Below are positions 7,805-16,774 of a stretch of DNA of 64,000 nucleotides, in pieces. The DNA is taken from NCBI GenBank assembly GCA_034522155.1, contig JAXHLP010000005.1:310001-374000 (forward strand), in the 5' to 3' direction. The position numbers were made by a program, and so were the translations under genes. This DNA is from Salinilacustrithrix sp034522155. GTDB lineage: Bacteria; Actinomycetota; Acidimicrobiia; Acidimicrobiales; Salinilacustritrichaceae. The first letter of the stretch is position 1. Every line of letters starts with the position of its first letter. The notes under the pieces are model-generated. The model made no database searches and was not told the origin of the DNA. It saw nothing but the letters and a program-made list of their open reading frames with translations.

Positions 7805-9752
7805 CGATCGCCAGCTCCCGGTCGATGGCCTCGAGGTGGGCCTCCTCGAAGGGCACGGCGAGGCCGAGGTCCTCCACGGTCGCGGGCAGGGCTTCGTCGA
7901 CCTCGCGTTGGCGCGAGTCGACCCGGCCGGCCCAGGCGTCGGCGATCCAGAGCACGAGGCCGTCGGGCCGGCGGGCCAGGGTGATGCCGATGAGTCCGGG
8001 GCCGAGCAGCGCCAGGCTCTCGAGCCACGAGATGCTGTCGGTGAGCACCGGGAAGCCGGCGAGCACCAGGCCGCCCACCAGCGCGCCGCTCACACACGTG
8101 ATGCCGCCGAGCACGGCCAGCAGCACGACCGGCAGTCCCGAGAACATCGTGTAGTCGGCGGCGCTCGCGCTGTTCTGCAGTCCCGCGTAGAGGGCGCCGC
8201 CGACGCCGGCGATCGCCGAGGAGAGGGCGAACACCTCGAGCTTGGTGCGGGTCGTGTTCATGCCCATCATCAGGCATGCGGTGGGCGCGTCGCGCAGGGC
8301 CGAGAGGCGACGTCCGAAATCGCTGCGGCGCAGCACGAGCAGCCCGAACGCCACGAGGGCGAACGCGGTGGCGAGCAGGATGAAGTAGGCCCGCTCGCCG
8401 GCGAAGGACACCCCGCCCAGCTCGAGGCGTTCGACCCGGGTCGAGCCGAAGTTGCCGAACGCGTCCTCGCGAATGAAGACGACGTTGTCCATGAGGGCCG
8501 CGAAGGCGAGCGTGGCCAGGGCGAGGTACAGGCCCTTGAGGCGCAGCGCGGGGAGGGCCACCACACCGCCGACGGCACCCGCGGCGAGCGCTGCGACCAC
8601 GAGACCGATGGGAGAGCCGTCAGTGGCCACCTTCATGGCGGCAAGCGCACCCACGCCGGCGAGGGTGAGCTGGCACAGCGACACCTGACCCGCCCAACCG
8701 GTGAGGGGCACGAGCGACAGGGCGATGAGCCCCAGGGCCAGGCCGACCGACACCTTGCCGATCGTGTCGTCTGCGGCGACCGTGGTGAACGCCGCCGCGA
8801 CCGCCACGAGCGCGACGGCGCTGATCGCCGACCGCCGCCACGCGGGCAGCTTCGGCATGCGCGCCGTGACCGCGGAGCCCGCACGGAGGCGCACCTCGGG
8901 GATGACGAGCAGGACCACGAACAACATGAGCGTCGGGATGGCGAGTCGAACGTTGGCGAAGACGCCGGTGGAGGGCAGGTAGCCCACCGCGTACGACTCG
9001 ATGAGCCCGAGCACGACCGCACCCACCATGGTCAGCGGCACGCTCTGGAGGCGACCGACCATCGCGGCGGCGTACGCGTTGACGACGAGCAGGGTGAGGG
9101 CTTCGACGTTGAGCTGCAGCACCGGCGCCAGGAGGATCCCCGCCACGGCGGCGAGCGACGAGCCGATGGCCCAGCTCAGCATGCTCGAGCGGGCCGGACG
9201 GGCTCCGGTGAGGGTTGCCAGCGGCCGGTGGTCGACGATGGCCCGCATGGTGACCCCGGTGCGGGTGTTGAACATCAGCAGCCGCAGCCCCGCGGCGACC
9301 ACGAGCGCGGTGGCGACGGCGATCACCTCGTGCCAACTGACCACGATCACCCCCAGGTCGACCCCGCCGGGGGAGAAGAACCCCGGCACCCGCCGACCGG
9401 CGGGCGGCCAGATGTTGAAGGCCAGCCCCATCAGCACGAGCATCAGGCCGATCGTCACGACCAGGCTCGACACCAGTGACGCCCGGCCGAGGTTCCGGGC
9501 CAGGGTGCGTTCGACCAGCACCCCGAACAGCGGGGCGATCACCCCGATCACCAGCACCAGCGCGATCGGCGCCGGCCACTCCCAGTCGAAGCGGATCTCC
9601 CAGTAGACGAACGCCATCAGCATCCCGATGGCGCCGTGGGCGATGTTGAACACGCCAGAGGTGGTGTAGGTGAGCACGAGTCCGCTGGCCGCGACCGCGT
9701 AGATGGCGCCGGTGACCACGCCGACCACGGTGAACGCGATCAGCTCTTCCAC
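7794..9752 (-). CDS. Fused LivH-LivM ABC transporter permease
   Basis: A 652-residue membrane protein in which the two permeases of a Liv-type transporter, usually separate proteins of about 300 residues each, are joined. Residues 1-285 match LivH (GAIYAVAASGLVLTYTTSG, FNIAHGAIGML). Residues from about 310 match LivM (LTGWAGQVSLCQLTLAGVGA, LRLKGLYLALATLAFA). The C-terminal 50 residues after the last helix are hydrophilic. Fused LivHM permeases are known in actinobacteria. It lies between the solute-binding protein gene and livF. The LivG ATPase needed to complete the complex is 16 kb away at 25197. Confidence 0.9.
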   Translation of the reverse strand: MEELIAFTVVGVVTGAIYAVAASGLVLTYTTSGVFNIAHGAIGMLMAFVYWEIRFDWEWPAPIALVLVIGVIAPLFGVLVERTLARNLGRASLVSSLVVTIGLMLVLMGLAFNIWPPAGRRVPGFFSPGGVDLGVIVVSWHEVIAVATALVVAAGLRLLMFNTRTGVTMRAIVDHRPLATLTGARPARSSMLSWAIGSSLAAVAGILLAPVLQLNVEALTLLVVNAYAAAMVGRLQSVPLTMVGAVVLGLIESYAVGYLPSTGVFANVRLAIPTLMLFVVLLVIPEVRLRAGSAVTARMPKLPAWRRSAISAVALVAVAAAFTTVAADDTIGKVSVGLALGLIALSLVPLTGWAGQVSLCQLTLAGVGALAAMKVATDGSPIGLVVAALAAGAVGGVVALPALRLKGLYLALATLAFAALMDNVVFIREDAFGNFGSTRVERLELGGVSFAGERAYFILLATAFALVAFGLLVLRRSDFGRRLSALRDAPTACLMMGMNTTRTKLEVFALSSAIAGVGGALYAGLQNSASAADYTMFSGLPVVLLAVLGGITCVSGALVGGLVLAGFPVLTDSISWLESLALLGPGLIGITLARRPDGLVLWIADAWAGRVDSRQREVDEALPATVEDLGLAVPFEEAHLEAIDRELAIDGV

Positions 9753-9788
9753 GGCGCTCCCCGACCGCTCATCGCCACGACGCCTCGT

Positions 9789-11072
9789 TCATCCGTCGCG
9801 CTGCAGCTCGTAGATGTCGTCGGCCGAGCAGTGGAACCCCTCGTCGGGGAACACCCGCACGTAGGCGCCGTCCTGCACCTGGGCAATCAGGAAGCAGGCC
9901 TCGTCGGGCACCGGCTGGCCGACGTCGTCGGGCGGGATGAGGCCACCGGCGTCGAAGCCCTCGATGGTGTCGAGCTCGGTCATCAGCGCGTCACGGGTCA
10001 GGTCCTCGGCCTCGATCGCGCGGGCGGCCTCGACGAACAGCGCGGCGCGGATCCAGGCGGTCAACCCGTTCGATGTCGGTTCTTCGCCCGGCGCGACCTC
10101 CTCGAGCCACTCGAAGTACTCCTGCATGGCCGGGATCTGGTCGGCCTCCTCGAACAGGGCATGCCCGAGGGGCACGTAGCTGCCCTCGCCGGCCGGCCCG
10201 ACGGCCTCGAGGTAGTCGGGCGTGTAGCCCTGGGTGTTCACGTCGGCGACGGTCACGTCGAAGTTCTGATCGGCCATGGCGACCTGGAGCCGGACGATGT
10301 TGTTCACGTCGGCGACGAACGCGAATGCCTGGACGCCCCGGTTCTCCATCTCGATGACGTGAGGGGTGTAGTTCGACTCGAGCTGGCCGACCGGCTGCTC
10401 GTAGATGAAGTTCCACCCGATCGACTCGCGGGCCTCGATCAGCTCCTCGGCCGAGCGGATGGTGACCGGCGCGTTGACGAAGAACACCGCGGCGTTCTCG
10501 ACGGCCTCGGGGTGCTCTTCGGCCATCCACCGCGCCGGGCCCACGAACACGACGTCGCCGCTCGTGCGGGGATAGACGTTGGGGAGGCTCTCGGCCTCGG
10601 GATCGGTGAGGAACCCGGCGAGGTTGGGGAACCCGCACTCGCGCTGGGCCTCGAACCCGCCGGTGTCGAAGGCCGACTCCGATCCGACCGCGGCGAACAC
10701 CTCGTCGCACGCGTCCTCGTAGGCCTGGGCATTGCCGCGGTCGTTGGTGCCGGTGTCGAACTCGACGACCTCGATCATCCGGCCGTTGACGCCACCCTCG
10801 TCGTTGGTCTTGGCGGCGTAGGCCTCGACCCCGTCGGCCGCGGCCTTGAACAGGCCCGGCACGACGCCGGTGAGGTCGGCGATCACGCCGATGGTGATCG
10901 TGTCGTCGGTGATGCCGATGTCGGTGGTGAAGACGCCGTCGCCGCTGCCCTCGGACGGCGTCTCGTCGCTGTCGCCCGCGGGCGTCGCGGTGTCGTCGTC
11001 GCCCGATCGATTGCCGCATGCGGCAGCGAGCAACGCGAGCACGATCAACAGCAGTCCGGCTCGCCTGGTCAT
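9789..11072 (-). CDS. Liv-type periplasmic solute-binding lipoprotein
   Basis: A 427-residue type 1 periplasmic binding protein that would capture the substrate for the Liv transporter. It begins with a lipoprotein signal (lipobox LLAAACG) and an Asp/Ser/Thr-rich linker, then the family start TIGVIADLTGVVPGLFKAAADGVEAYAAKTN. Four cysteines in the mature domain may form disulfides. The ATG at 11072 is preceded by a G-rich Shine-Dalgarno. A perfect 16-bp KstR-type palindrome lies 54 nt upstream. Family members in catabolic clusters often bind aromatic or hydrophobic acids, so steroid acids or other isoprenoid acids are possible ligands (inference). Confidence 0.88.
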   Translation of the reverse strand: MTRRAGLLLIVLALLAAACGNRSGDDDTATPAGDSDETPSEGSGDGVFTTDIGITDDTITIGVIADLTGVVPGLFKAAADGVEAYAAKTNDEGGVNGRMIEVVEFDTGTNDRGNAQAYEDACDEVFAAVGSESAFDTGGFEAQRECGFPNLAGFLTDPEAESLPNVYPRTSGDVVFVGPARWMAEEHPEAVENAAVFFVNAPVTIRSAEELIEARESIGWNFIYEQPVGQLESNYTPHVIEMENRGVQAFAFVADVNNIVRLQVAMADQNFDVTVADVNTQGYTPDYLEAVGPAGEGSYVPLGHALFEEADQIPAMQEYFEWLEEVAPGEEPTSNGLTAWIRAALFVEAARAIEAEDLTRDALMTELDTIEGFDAGGLIPPDDVGQPVPDEACFLIAQVQDGAYVRVFPDEGFHCSADDIYELQRDG

Positions 11073-11126
11073 GGCCACCCCCCCGGGGGGTCCCTCTTCG
11101 GTTCGTCGCGCATCGTATCCGGTCGC

Positions 11127-11140
11127 GAGAACGCGTTCTC
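11127..11140. promoter_or_regulatory. KstR-type operator between divergent units
   Basis: GAGAACGCGTTCTC is a perfect palindrome, extended to 16 bp by C/G at 11126 and 11141. It is 54 nt from the start of the solute-binding protein gene on one side and 55 nt from the GTG of the truncated luciferase-like gene on the other, so one site may control both directions. Confidence 0.8.
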
Positions 11141-11195
11141 GACAGAGGTGCGAGGACGGCGAGATCGCCGTGTTCACCGTCCGCCGGGAGCCCAC

Positions 11196-11682
11196 GTGAG
11201 GCTCGGACTGCAACTCGGCTACTGGGGGCTCGCCGAAGGTGGCTTCGATGTACGGCGGCTGGCTCGACGAGGGCTTCGTCCGACCCGGTGCCCGCCCGAC
11301 CCGGGCCGACTTCGAGATCGCCGCCAACTGCTCGGTGGTGATGACCGACGACGTCGACGAGGCCCTCGACGCGATGAAGGGCGGCCTCGCGTTCTACATC
11401 GGGGGCGTGGGCGCCAAGGACATGAACTTCGATGAGCAGGTGTTCGCCCCGATGGGCTACGAGGCCGAGCGAATCCAGGACCTGTTCCACGACGGCCGCC
11501 GGGACGAGGCGATCGCCGCCGTGCCCCGACGGATGCCAGCCGACATCTCCCTGGCCGGCAGCCGCGAGCAGCCCCGCGACCACCTGGCCGCGTGGCAGGG
11601 GGCCGGCGTCACGATGCTGGTCGTCGGCGGTGGTTCGATCGAGACGATGCGCGAGGTGGCCGAGGTGATCCTCGGGGCGTGA
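11196..11682 (+). pseudogene. LLM-class F420-dependent oxidoreductase, internal deletion
   Basis: The GTG at 11196 begins MRLGLQLGYWGL, the usual N-terminus of luciferase-like F420-dependent oxidoreductases of about 340 residues. After about 17 codons the frame is lost, and from about 11248, in another frame, the sequence resumes with the family's C-terminal part (MYGGWLDEGFVRPGAR through the GGGSIETMREVAE end). Roughly 190-200 residues of the barrel, including the cofactor site, are missing. This is a broken gene or an assembly deletion. The KstR-type operator upstream suggests that the intact ancestor belonged to the regulon. It is followed directly by the fadD gene. Confidence 0.75.
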
Positions 11683-11700
11683 CCACCGAACGCACGACAC

Positions 11701-11714
11701 TGAAACGCGTTCTA
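11701..11714 (+). promoter_or_regulatory. KstR-type operator, full consensus match, upstream of fadD
   Basis: TGAAACGCGTTCTA matches every fixed position of TNNAACNNGTTNNA. The -10-like TAGTGT (11713-11718) overlaps its right end and ends 6 nt before the ATG at 11725, placing the expected transcription start on or next to the start codon. There is no Shine-Dalgarno, so a leaderless mRNA is likely. Confidence 0.8.
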
Positions 11715-11724
11715 GTGTCTTGCC

Positions 11725-13281
11725 ATGACCGACACCGTGGGGTTCTGGAAGCTGGCCGAGGAGGATCCGGCGCGCACCGCGCTGCTCCTCGCCGACGACG
11801 TCGAGGTGACCTACCGCGAGCTGTACGAGCAGTCGAACCAGCTCGTGCACGGCCTGCGCGCCCTCGGGCTCTCGACTGGCGACGGGGTGGCCACCGTGTT
11901 GCCCAACGGCGTCGAGACGCTCGCCCTCTACTTCGCGGCCACCCAGGCCGGTCTTCACCTGACGCCGATCAACCACCACCTGGTGGGGCCGGAGATCGCC
12001 TACATCGTCGACGACTGCGAGGCCTCGGTGTTCGTCGGCCACGAGCGGTTCGGCGACGAGTGCGCCCGGGCCGCCGACGAGTTCGGGCTCGACGCCGATC
12101 ACCGCTTCGCCGTGGGCGACGTCGCGGGTCACCGGCGGTTCGCCGACCTCGCTGCGGGTCAGCCCGGCGACCGCCCCGACGACCGCTCGGCCGGCGCGGC
12201 GATGCACTACACCTCGGGCACCACCGGTCGTCCGAAGGGGGTGCGGCGGCCGCTGTCGGGCGCCGACCCCGATCAGGTGGCGGCGGCCGGCGGCTTCCTG
12301 TTCCACCTGTTCGGCATCCCGCCCCACGACGACAACGTCCACCTCTGCGGGTCGCCGCTCTACCACACCGCCGTGCTCGCCTTCGCGGCCACGTCGCTGC
12401 ACATGGGGCACCCGGTCGTGCTCATGGACAAGTGGACGCCGGAGGCGATGCTCGAGGCGATCGAGGCCCACCGGGTCACCCACAGCCACATGGTCCCCAC
12501 CCAGTTCCACCGCCTGCTCGCCCTGCCCGAGGAGGTACGCGACCGCTACGACGTCTCGTCGCTGCGGACCATGATCCACGCCGCCGCCCCCTGTCCGGTC
12601 GAGATCAAGCACCGGATGCTGGACTGGTGGGGCCCGGTCGTCTACGAGTACTACGCCGCCACCGAGGGCGGGGGCACGCTCGTGACGCCCGAGCAGTGGC
12701 TCGAGCGGCCGGGCACCGTCGGCCTGCCCTGGCCCAACAGCGAGATCCGGGTTCTCGACGACGGCGGAGCCGACGTGCCCACCGGCGAGGTGGGCACCGT
12801 CTACCTGAAGCTCCCCGGGCGGGGTGACTTCGAGTACTTCAAGGACCAGGGCAAGACCCAGGAGAACCGGCGTGAGGGGTTCTTCACCGTCGGCGACGCC
12901 GGCTACCTCGACGACGACGGTTACCTGTTCTTGTGCGACCGCAAGTCCGACATGATCATCTCGGGCGGGGTCAACATCTACCCGGCCGAGATCGAGGCCG
13001 CGCTGCTCACCCACTCCTCGGTCGGCGACGCCGCGGTGTTCGGCATCCCCCACGACGACTGGGGTGAGGAGATCAAAGCGGTCATCGAGGCGGCCCCCGG
13101 CACCGAGCCCGGCGACGCGCTGGTCCGTGACCTCATGGCCCACTGCCGCGACCGACTCGCGAAGTTCAAACTCCCCAAGAGCGTCGACTTCGTCGAGGAG
13201 ATGCCGAGGGATCCCAACGGCAAGCTCTACAAGCGCAAGCTGAGAGACCCCTACTGGGAAGGCCGCGACCGCGCGATCTGA
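11725..13281 (+). CDS. Acyl-CoA synthetase (FadD-type AMP-binding enzyme)
   Basis: A 518-residue adenylating enzyme that would activate a carboxylic acid to its CoA thioester. The ATP-binding loop YTSGTTGRPKG lies near residue 162, the YEYYAATEGGG adenine-binding motif near 310, the GDAGYLDDDGYLFLCDRKSDMI hinge region near 395, and the catalytic lysine in PNGKLYKRKL close to the C-terminus. It is most like mycobacterial FadD enzymes that take steroid or long-chain acids, but the substrate cannot be fixed. Expression is probably leaderless under the KstR-type operator just before it. It converges with the kstR-like gene, with 6 nt between stops. Confidence 0.88.
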   Translation: MTDTVGFWKLAEEDPARTALLLADDVEVTYRELYEQSNQLVHGLRALGLSTGDGVATVLPNGVETLALYFAATQAGLHLTPINHHLVGPEIAYIVDDCEASVFVGHERFGDECARAADEFGLDADHRFAVGDVAGHRRFADLAAGQPGDRPDDRSAGAAMHYTSGTTGRPKGVRRPLSGADPDQVAAAGGFLFHLFGIPPHDDNVHLCGSPLYHTAVLAFAATSLHMGHPVVLMDKWTPEAMLEAIEAHRVTHSHMVPTQFHRLLALPEEVRDRYDVSSLRTMIHAAAPCPVEIKHRMLDWWGPVVYEYYAATEGGGTLVTPEQWLERPGTVGLPWPNSEIRVLDDGGADVPTGEVGTVYLKLPGRGDFEYFKDQGKTQENRREGFFTVGDAGYLDDDGYLFLCDRKSDMIISGGVNIYPAEIEAALLTHSSVGDAAVFGIPHDDWGEEIKAVIEAAPGTEPGDALVRDLMAHCRDRLAKFKLPKSVDFVEEMPRDPNGKLYKRKLRDPYWEGRDRAI

Positions 13282-13287
13282 GCCGCC

Positions 13288-13950
13288 TCAGTCGCTGCTG
13301 TCGCCGTCGGCCCTCGCCATGGCCTCGTGGGGTTCGACGAGAACCCGGACGGCTCGCTCGAGCGACCCGGTGACCGACGCGAAGTCGCGGCGGCCGTTGG
13401 CCCAGGCCATCAGTGACGAGTACCAGACCTGACCGAGCACCGCCAGGATGTCGGCGCGGACCTGCGGGTCGAGTTCGGCGAGGATGTCGTCACCCATGTC
13501 CGCGATCAGCCGCTGCACCTCGGCGCCGCTCTGGCTGACGCCGGCATCGGTCGAAGACAGCGCACGCACCAGCGCGATGCTCAGCTTGGGTTGGCGCTCC
13601 ATGGCCCGGCACCCCCGCTGGAGCACGTCGATCAACTGATCGGAGGCGGTGTCGCCCCGCGGCGGCGACTGGGCGACCCGCCCCTGCAGGCGGTTCGTCC
13701 ACTCGGTCATCGCCGCCGCCAAGAGGTGGTCCTTCGACGAGAAGTAGCGGTAGATGGTGGCCAGCGCGACGTTGGCGGTGGCCGCGACGTCGCGCATCTG
13801 CACCGCTTCGTAGCCGCCCTCGGCGCCCATCTCGAACGCCACGTCGATCACCCGCTGGCGCCGCTCGCGCTGCTCGTCGGTGAGCTCGTCGAGATCGGTC
13901 GTCTCGGTGACCTGGTCGTCGACGGCCTCCGCTGGGGTCACCTCGGCCAT
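13288..13950 (-). CDS. kstR: TetR-family regulator, KstR-like
   Basis: A 220-residue repressor with a TetR helix-turn-helix at about residues 28-75. The region RERRQRVIDVA...GGYEAVQMRDVA...IYRYFSSKDHLL follows mycobacterial KstR closely (KstR has GGYEAVQMRAVA and LYRYFPSKVHLL), and the C-terminal VWYSSLMAWANGR parallels KstR VWLSNLLAWLTRR. KstR represses cholesterol catabolism genes and is released by steroid CoA thioesters. The gene is the second of an operon: its ATG lies 1 nt after the upstream acyl-CoA dehydrogenase stop, and the operator at 15239 precedes that operon, so it is probably autoregulated. The similarity comparison is from memory of the KstR sequence. Confidence 0.8.
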   Translation of the reverse strand: MAEVTPAEAVDDQVTETTDLDELTDEQRERRQRVIDVAFEMGAEGGYEAVQMRDVAATANVALATIYRYFSSKDHLLAAAMTEWTNRLQGRVAQSPPRGDTASDQLIDVLQRGCRAMERQPKLSIALVRALSSTDAGVSQSGAEVQRLIADMGDDILAELDPQVRADILAVLGQVWYSSLMAWANGRRDFASVTGSLERAVRVLVEPHEAMARADGDSSD

Positions 13951-13951
13951 G

Positions 13952-15184
13952 TCAGGAATCGCCGTCTTGCTTCGGACGGGTCAGGTCACGGAACGGCACG
14001 TCCTTGTCGACGCGTGGTTCGCGTGGCAGGCCGAGCACCCGTTCGCCCATCACGTTGCGCTGGATCTCGTCGCTGCCCCCGGCGATGCGGATCGACGGGG
14101 CGCCGAGGAACGACTGCTGCCACGCCCCGCCGACGGGGGCGTCGTCGTCGGCGAGCATGCCGGCCCCACCCTCGACGGCGAGCGCCAGCTCGCCGTTGTG
14201 CTTGAGGTTCCAGGCCGCGGCGAGCTTGGCCACCGACGCCGTGGGCCCCGGGGGCAGCCCCTGGCTCGTCAGCGTGCGGACGCGGTAGCCGTTGAGCCGG
14301 GCGATCTCGCCACGGGTGTGCGACGCCGCGAGGCCCTGGCGCACCACGGGATCGCTGTCGCACCCGTGCGCGGCCGCGAGCGCGGCGAGGTCGGAGGCCC
14401 CCAAGCGTCGACCCCCGGAGCCGCCCATGAACGTCCGCTCGTTGGTGAGCGTGGTCATCGCAGCCGCCCAACCGCCGTTCACCTCGCCCAGCACCCGCTC
14501 GTGGGGGATGCGGACGTCGGTGAGGAACACCTCGCTGAAGTGTGACGCCCCGGTCATCTGCTGCAGCGGACGGACCTCGACCCCCGGCGAGTGCATGTCG
14601 ACCAGGAAGTAGGTGATGCCGCGGTGCTTGGGCCGATCGGGGTCGGTGCGGGCCAGCAGGATGCCCAGGTCGCTGTAGTGGGCGCCGGAGGTCCAGACCT
14701 TCTGGCCGTTGACGACCCACTCGTCGCCGTCGCGGACCGCCCGGGTCGACACGCCCGCCAGGTCGCTGCCCGCATCGGGCTCGCTGAACAGCTGGCACCA
14801 GATCTCGTCGCCCCGGAGCGTGGGTCGAAGAAATCGGTCGTGCTGCGCGGCCGTACCGTGGGCGATGATCGTCGGCCCGGCCATTGCGATGCCGACCGCG
14901 AACGCGTTCACCGAGGCTCCGATGCGGGCGCACTCCTCGGCGAAGATCGCGGCCTCGGCGGCGGTGCCGCCGAGGCCGCCGTGCTCGATGGGCCAGGAGA
15001 TGCAGGCCCAGCCCTCGTCGGCCAGCAGCGCCTGCCACTTCCGGGCTCGCTCGGCCCAGTCGGCCTGGTCTTCCTCGCCGCGCATGGCGGCGAACCGGGC
15101 CATGGCCCTCACGTGCTCCTGGGTGAGGAAGGCCCGGGCCTCGGCCCGGAAGGCCGCCTCCTCGGGACTCTCGTCGAAGTCCAC
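13952..15184 (-). CDS. Acyl-CoA dehydrogenase (FadE-like), first gene of kstR operon
   Basis: A 410-residue acyl-CoA dehydrogenase. It shows WPIEHGGLGGTAAEAAIFAEE in the N-terminal domain, the FAD-contact QLFSEPDAGSDLAG, GQKVWTSGAHYSDLG, and the C-terminal GGSDEIQRNVMGERVLGLP. The GTG start at 15184 has a strong AGGAGG site a few nt upstream and is 54 nt from a KstR-type operator. Its stop is next to the ATG of the kstR-like gene, so enzyme and regulator are made together. The overall form resembles FadE26/FadE34-type subunits acting on steroid side chains, which is inference from context. Confidence 0.88.
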   Translation of the reverse strand: MDFDESPEEAAFRAEARAFLTQEHVRAMARFAAMRGEEDQADWAERARKWQALLADEGWACISWPIEHGGLGGTAAEAAIFAEECARIGASVNAFAVGIAMAGPTIIAHGTAAQHDRFLRPTLRGDEIWCQLFSEPDAGSDLAGVSTRAVRDGDEWVVNGQKVWTSGAHYSDLGILLARTDPDRPKHRGITYFLVDMHSPGVEVRPLQQMTGASHFSEVFLTDVRIPHERVLGEVNGGWAAAMTTLTNERTFMGGSGGRRLGASDLAALAAAHGCDSDPVVRQGLAASHTRGEIARLNGYRVRTLTSQGLPPGPTASVAKLAAAWNLKHNGELALAVEGGAGMLADDDAPVGGAWQQSFLGAPSIRIAGGSDEIQRNVMGERVLGLPREPRVDKDVPFRDLTRPKQDGDS

Positions 15185-15238
15185 CGTGCGCCTCCTGTCG
15201 AGCCTGGTCGCGTCGGGCTCTCCGACGACTCGTTCGAC

Positions 15239-15252
15239 GAGAACCCATTCTC
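15239..15252. promoter_or_regulatory. KstR-type operator upstream of fadE-kstR operon
   Basis: GAGAACCCATTCTC keeps the palindrome arms with one base off in the right half-site (ATT for GTT). It is 54 nt from the GTG of the dehydrogenase, the same distance as at 11127 and its gene. Its position before the operon that encodes the repressor would give autoregulation. Confidence 0.65.
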
Positions 15253-15322
15253 GCCGGACCTCGAAACGATAACCCGGCCCGCCTGCCGTACGGGGCGTTC
15301 GGGCGTCGCTTGTCGGCAGCGC

Positions 15323-15336
15323 GAGAACGTGTTTCA
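15323..15336. promoter_or_regulatory. KstR-type operator upstream of MFS transporter
   Basis: GAGAACGTGTTTCA is identical to the site at 4776-4789. It ends 31 nt before the GTG of the MFS gene. The divergent gap 15185-15367 therefore carries two separate operators, one for each direction. Confidence 0.72.
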
Positions 15337-15367
15337 CTGAGCCGAGCACGTCGAACCCAGGGGAGCG

Positions 15368-16732
15368 GTGGCCGAGACGCGGCAGTCTGCGGTGGAGCGG
15401 GAGCAACGACGCTCGGGCACCGACTGGGGCACCTATGGCCGCCGACCGGTACGCCTCCTCGCCGGGGTCGCGCTCATCGACGCCATCGACCGCGGGATCC
15501 TCCCCGGTGTCCTGTCGCTGGTGCAGGACGACTTCGGGTTCAACGACACCCGAGCCGGCTTCCTCGGCACCGCGTTCGTGATCACCGGCTTCATCGTCAC
15601 CATCCCCGCGGGGTACCTGGCCGACCGCTACCGGCGCGTCCGGATCATCTCGGCCGTGTTGCTGTCGTGGGGTGCGATCTCCGCCCTCAACGCGGCGGTG
15701 CGCAACTACTGGCAGTTCCTGGCGGTGCGGGCCGCGCTCGGCATCGGCGAGACCGTCGACAACCCGGCCTCGTCGTCGTTGATCGCCGACTACTACCGAC
15801 CTCAGGTGCGCAGTCGCGCCTACGCGTTCATCCGGGTGGCCCCCCTCGCCGGCAGCGCCATCGGCCTGGCGCTCGGCGGGTTCGTCGGCGCCCGCCTTGG
15901 GTGGCGATGGGCGTTCCTGCTCGTCGGCGTGCCGGGCTCGCTGCTGGCCGTGGCCATGTGGCGGCTTCCCGAACCGAGGCGGGGCGAGAGCGACGAGGAG
16001 GTGGTCGACGAAGCGGCCATCAGCGTGCCGCCCACCCCGCCGGCGCCGCCCCGCGAGGGGGGTGCCCGCACCGCGTTCGCCGACATCCGGCGGGCCCTGA
16101 CGGTGCCGTCGCTTCGCGCCCTGATGGTCGGATCGGCCATCTCCTCGGGCGCCCTCGCCGGGCTCGGCTTCTGGGCGCCGTCGTTCTACGAGCGCCACGC
16201 CGGTCTCAGCGCCGAGTCGTCGGCGGCACTGGCCGGAGGCTTGATCCTGCTGGGAGCGATCGCGGGCACGGTGATCGGTGGGCGCATCGCCGACCGGCTC
16301 CGCCAGACCGACCCCGGGGCACCGATGCTCGTCGCCGGCGTGAGCCAAGCCGTTGGCGCGCTGTTGCTCATGCCTACGTTCCTGCCTGTGCCGCTCTGGT
16401 TCCGCATGCCGGTCCAGGTGCTGGCGGTCGCGTGCATCCTCGGCGGGCTGCCCGGGCTGTCCACGATGATCAGCGAGGTGGTCCGGCCCACGTTGCGGGG
16501 CATCGCGTTCTCGCTGACCGCATTCTTCGGCGCCTGCGTGGGGGCCGGGTCACCGGCCCTCGTCGGGTTCCTCGCCGACCAGTTCGCGGTCACCGTCGAC
16601 GGCGAGCTCGAGGGGCACCTCGCCAACGCGTTCCTGTGCGTCACGCCGCTCGTGTTCGTCGCTGCCCTCGTCGTGCTCAACGGCCGCCGCCACGTCGAGC
16701 GCGACATCGACGCCGCCCAGGCCGACCACTGA
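15368..16732 (+). CDS. MFS transporter
   Basis: A 454-residue major facilitator with twelve predicted helices. The loop between helices 2 and 3 has the MFS signature GYLADRYRRVR, repeated in degenerate form in the second half (GGRIADRLRQ). A soluble central loop of about 45 residues rich in Pro and Glu separates the halves. It resembles the spinster/ACS-like group of organic anion carriers. GTG is chosen because AGGGGAG lies 5 nt upstream. The KstR-type operator before it suggests import of a catabolic substrate or export of an intermediate. Confidence 0.85.
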   Translation: MAETRQSAVEREQRRSGTDWGTYGRRPVRLLAGVALIDAIDRGILPGVLSLVQDDFGFNDTRAGFLGTAFVITGFIVTIPAGYLADRYRRVRIISAVLLSWGAISALNAAVRNYWQFLAVRAALGIGETVDNPASSSLIADYYRPQVRSRAYAFIRVAPLAGSAIGLALGGFVGARLGWRWAFLLVGVPGSLLAVAMWRLPEPRRGESDEEVVDEAAISVPPTPPAPPREGGARTAFADIRRALTVPSLRALMVGSAISSGALAGLGFWAPSFYERHAGLSAESSAALAGGLILLGAIAGTVIGGRIADRLRQTDPGAPMLVAGVSQAVGALLLMPTFLPVPLWFRMPVQVLAVACILGGLPGLSTMISEVVRPTLRGIAFSLTAFFGACVGAGSPALVGFLADQFAVTVDGELEGHLANAFLCVTPLVFVAALVVLNGRRHVERDIDAAQADH

Positions 16733-16774
16733 CCAGCTCGGTCTCCGAGCGGGGGATGCAAGGCGCCGGGACAG

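Noticed and set aside
7284..9479. Plus-strand frame of 731 codons over the Liv permease
   Set aside because: Rich in His/Glu/Gly/Arg with no hydrophobic pattern; it is the antisense of the permease.
9991..13143. Very long minus-strand open frame across the binding protein and fadD
   Set aside because: It has no family motifs and covers clear genes in other frames; long stop-free frames are common at this GC content.
14893..14912. Palindromic GAACGCGTTC inside a coding region
   Set aside because: The codons Asn-Ala-Phe give AACGCGTTC often in this GC-rich DNA (also near 16625 and 17220); the flanking GA and TC of real operators are missing and no start codon follows.
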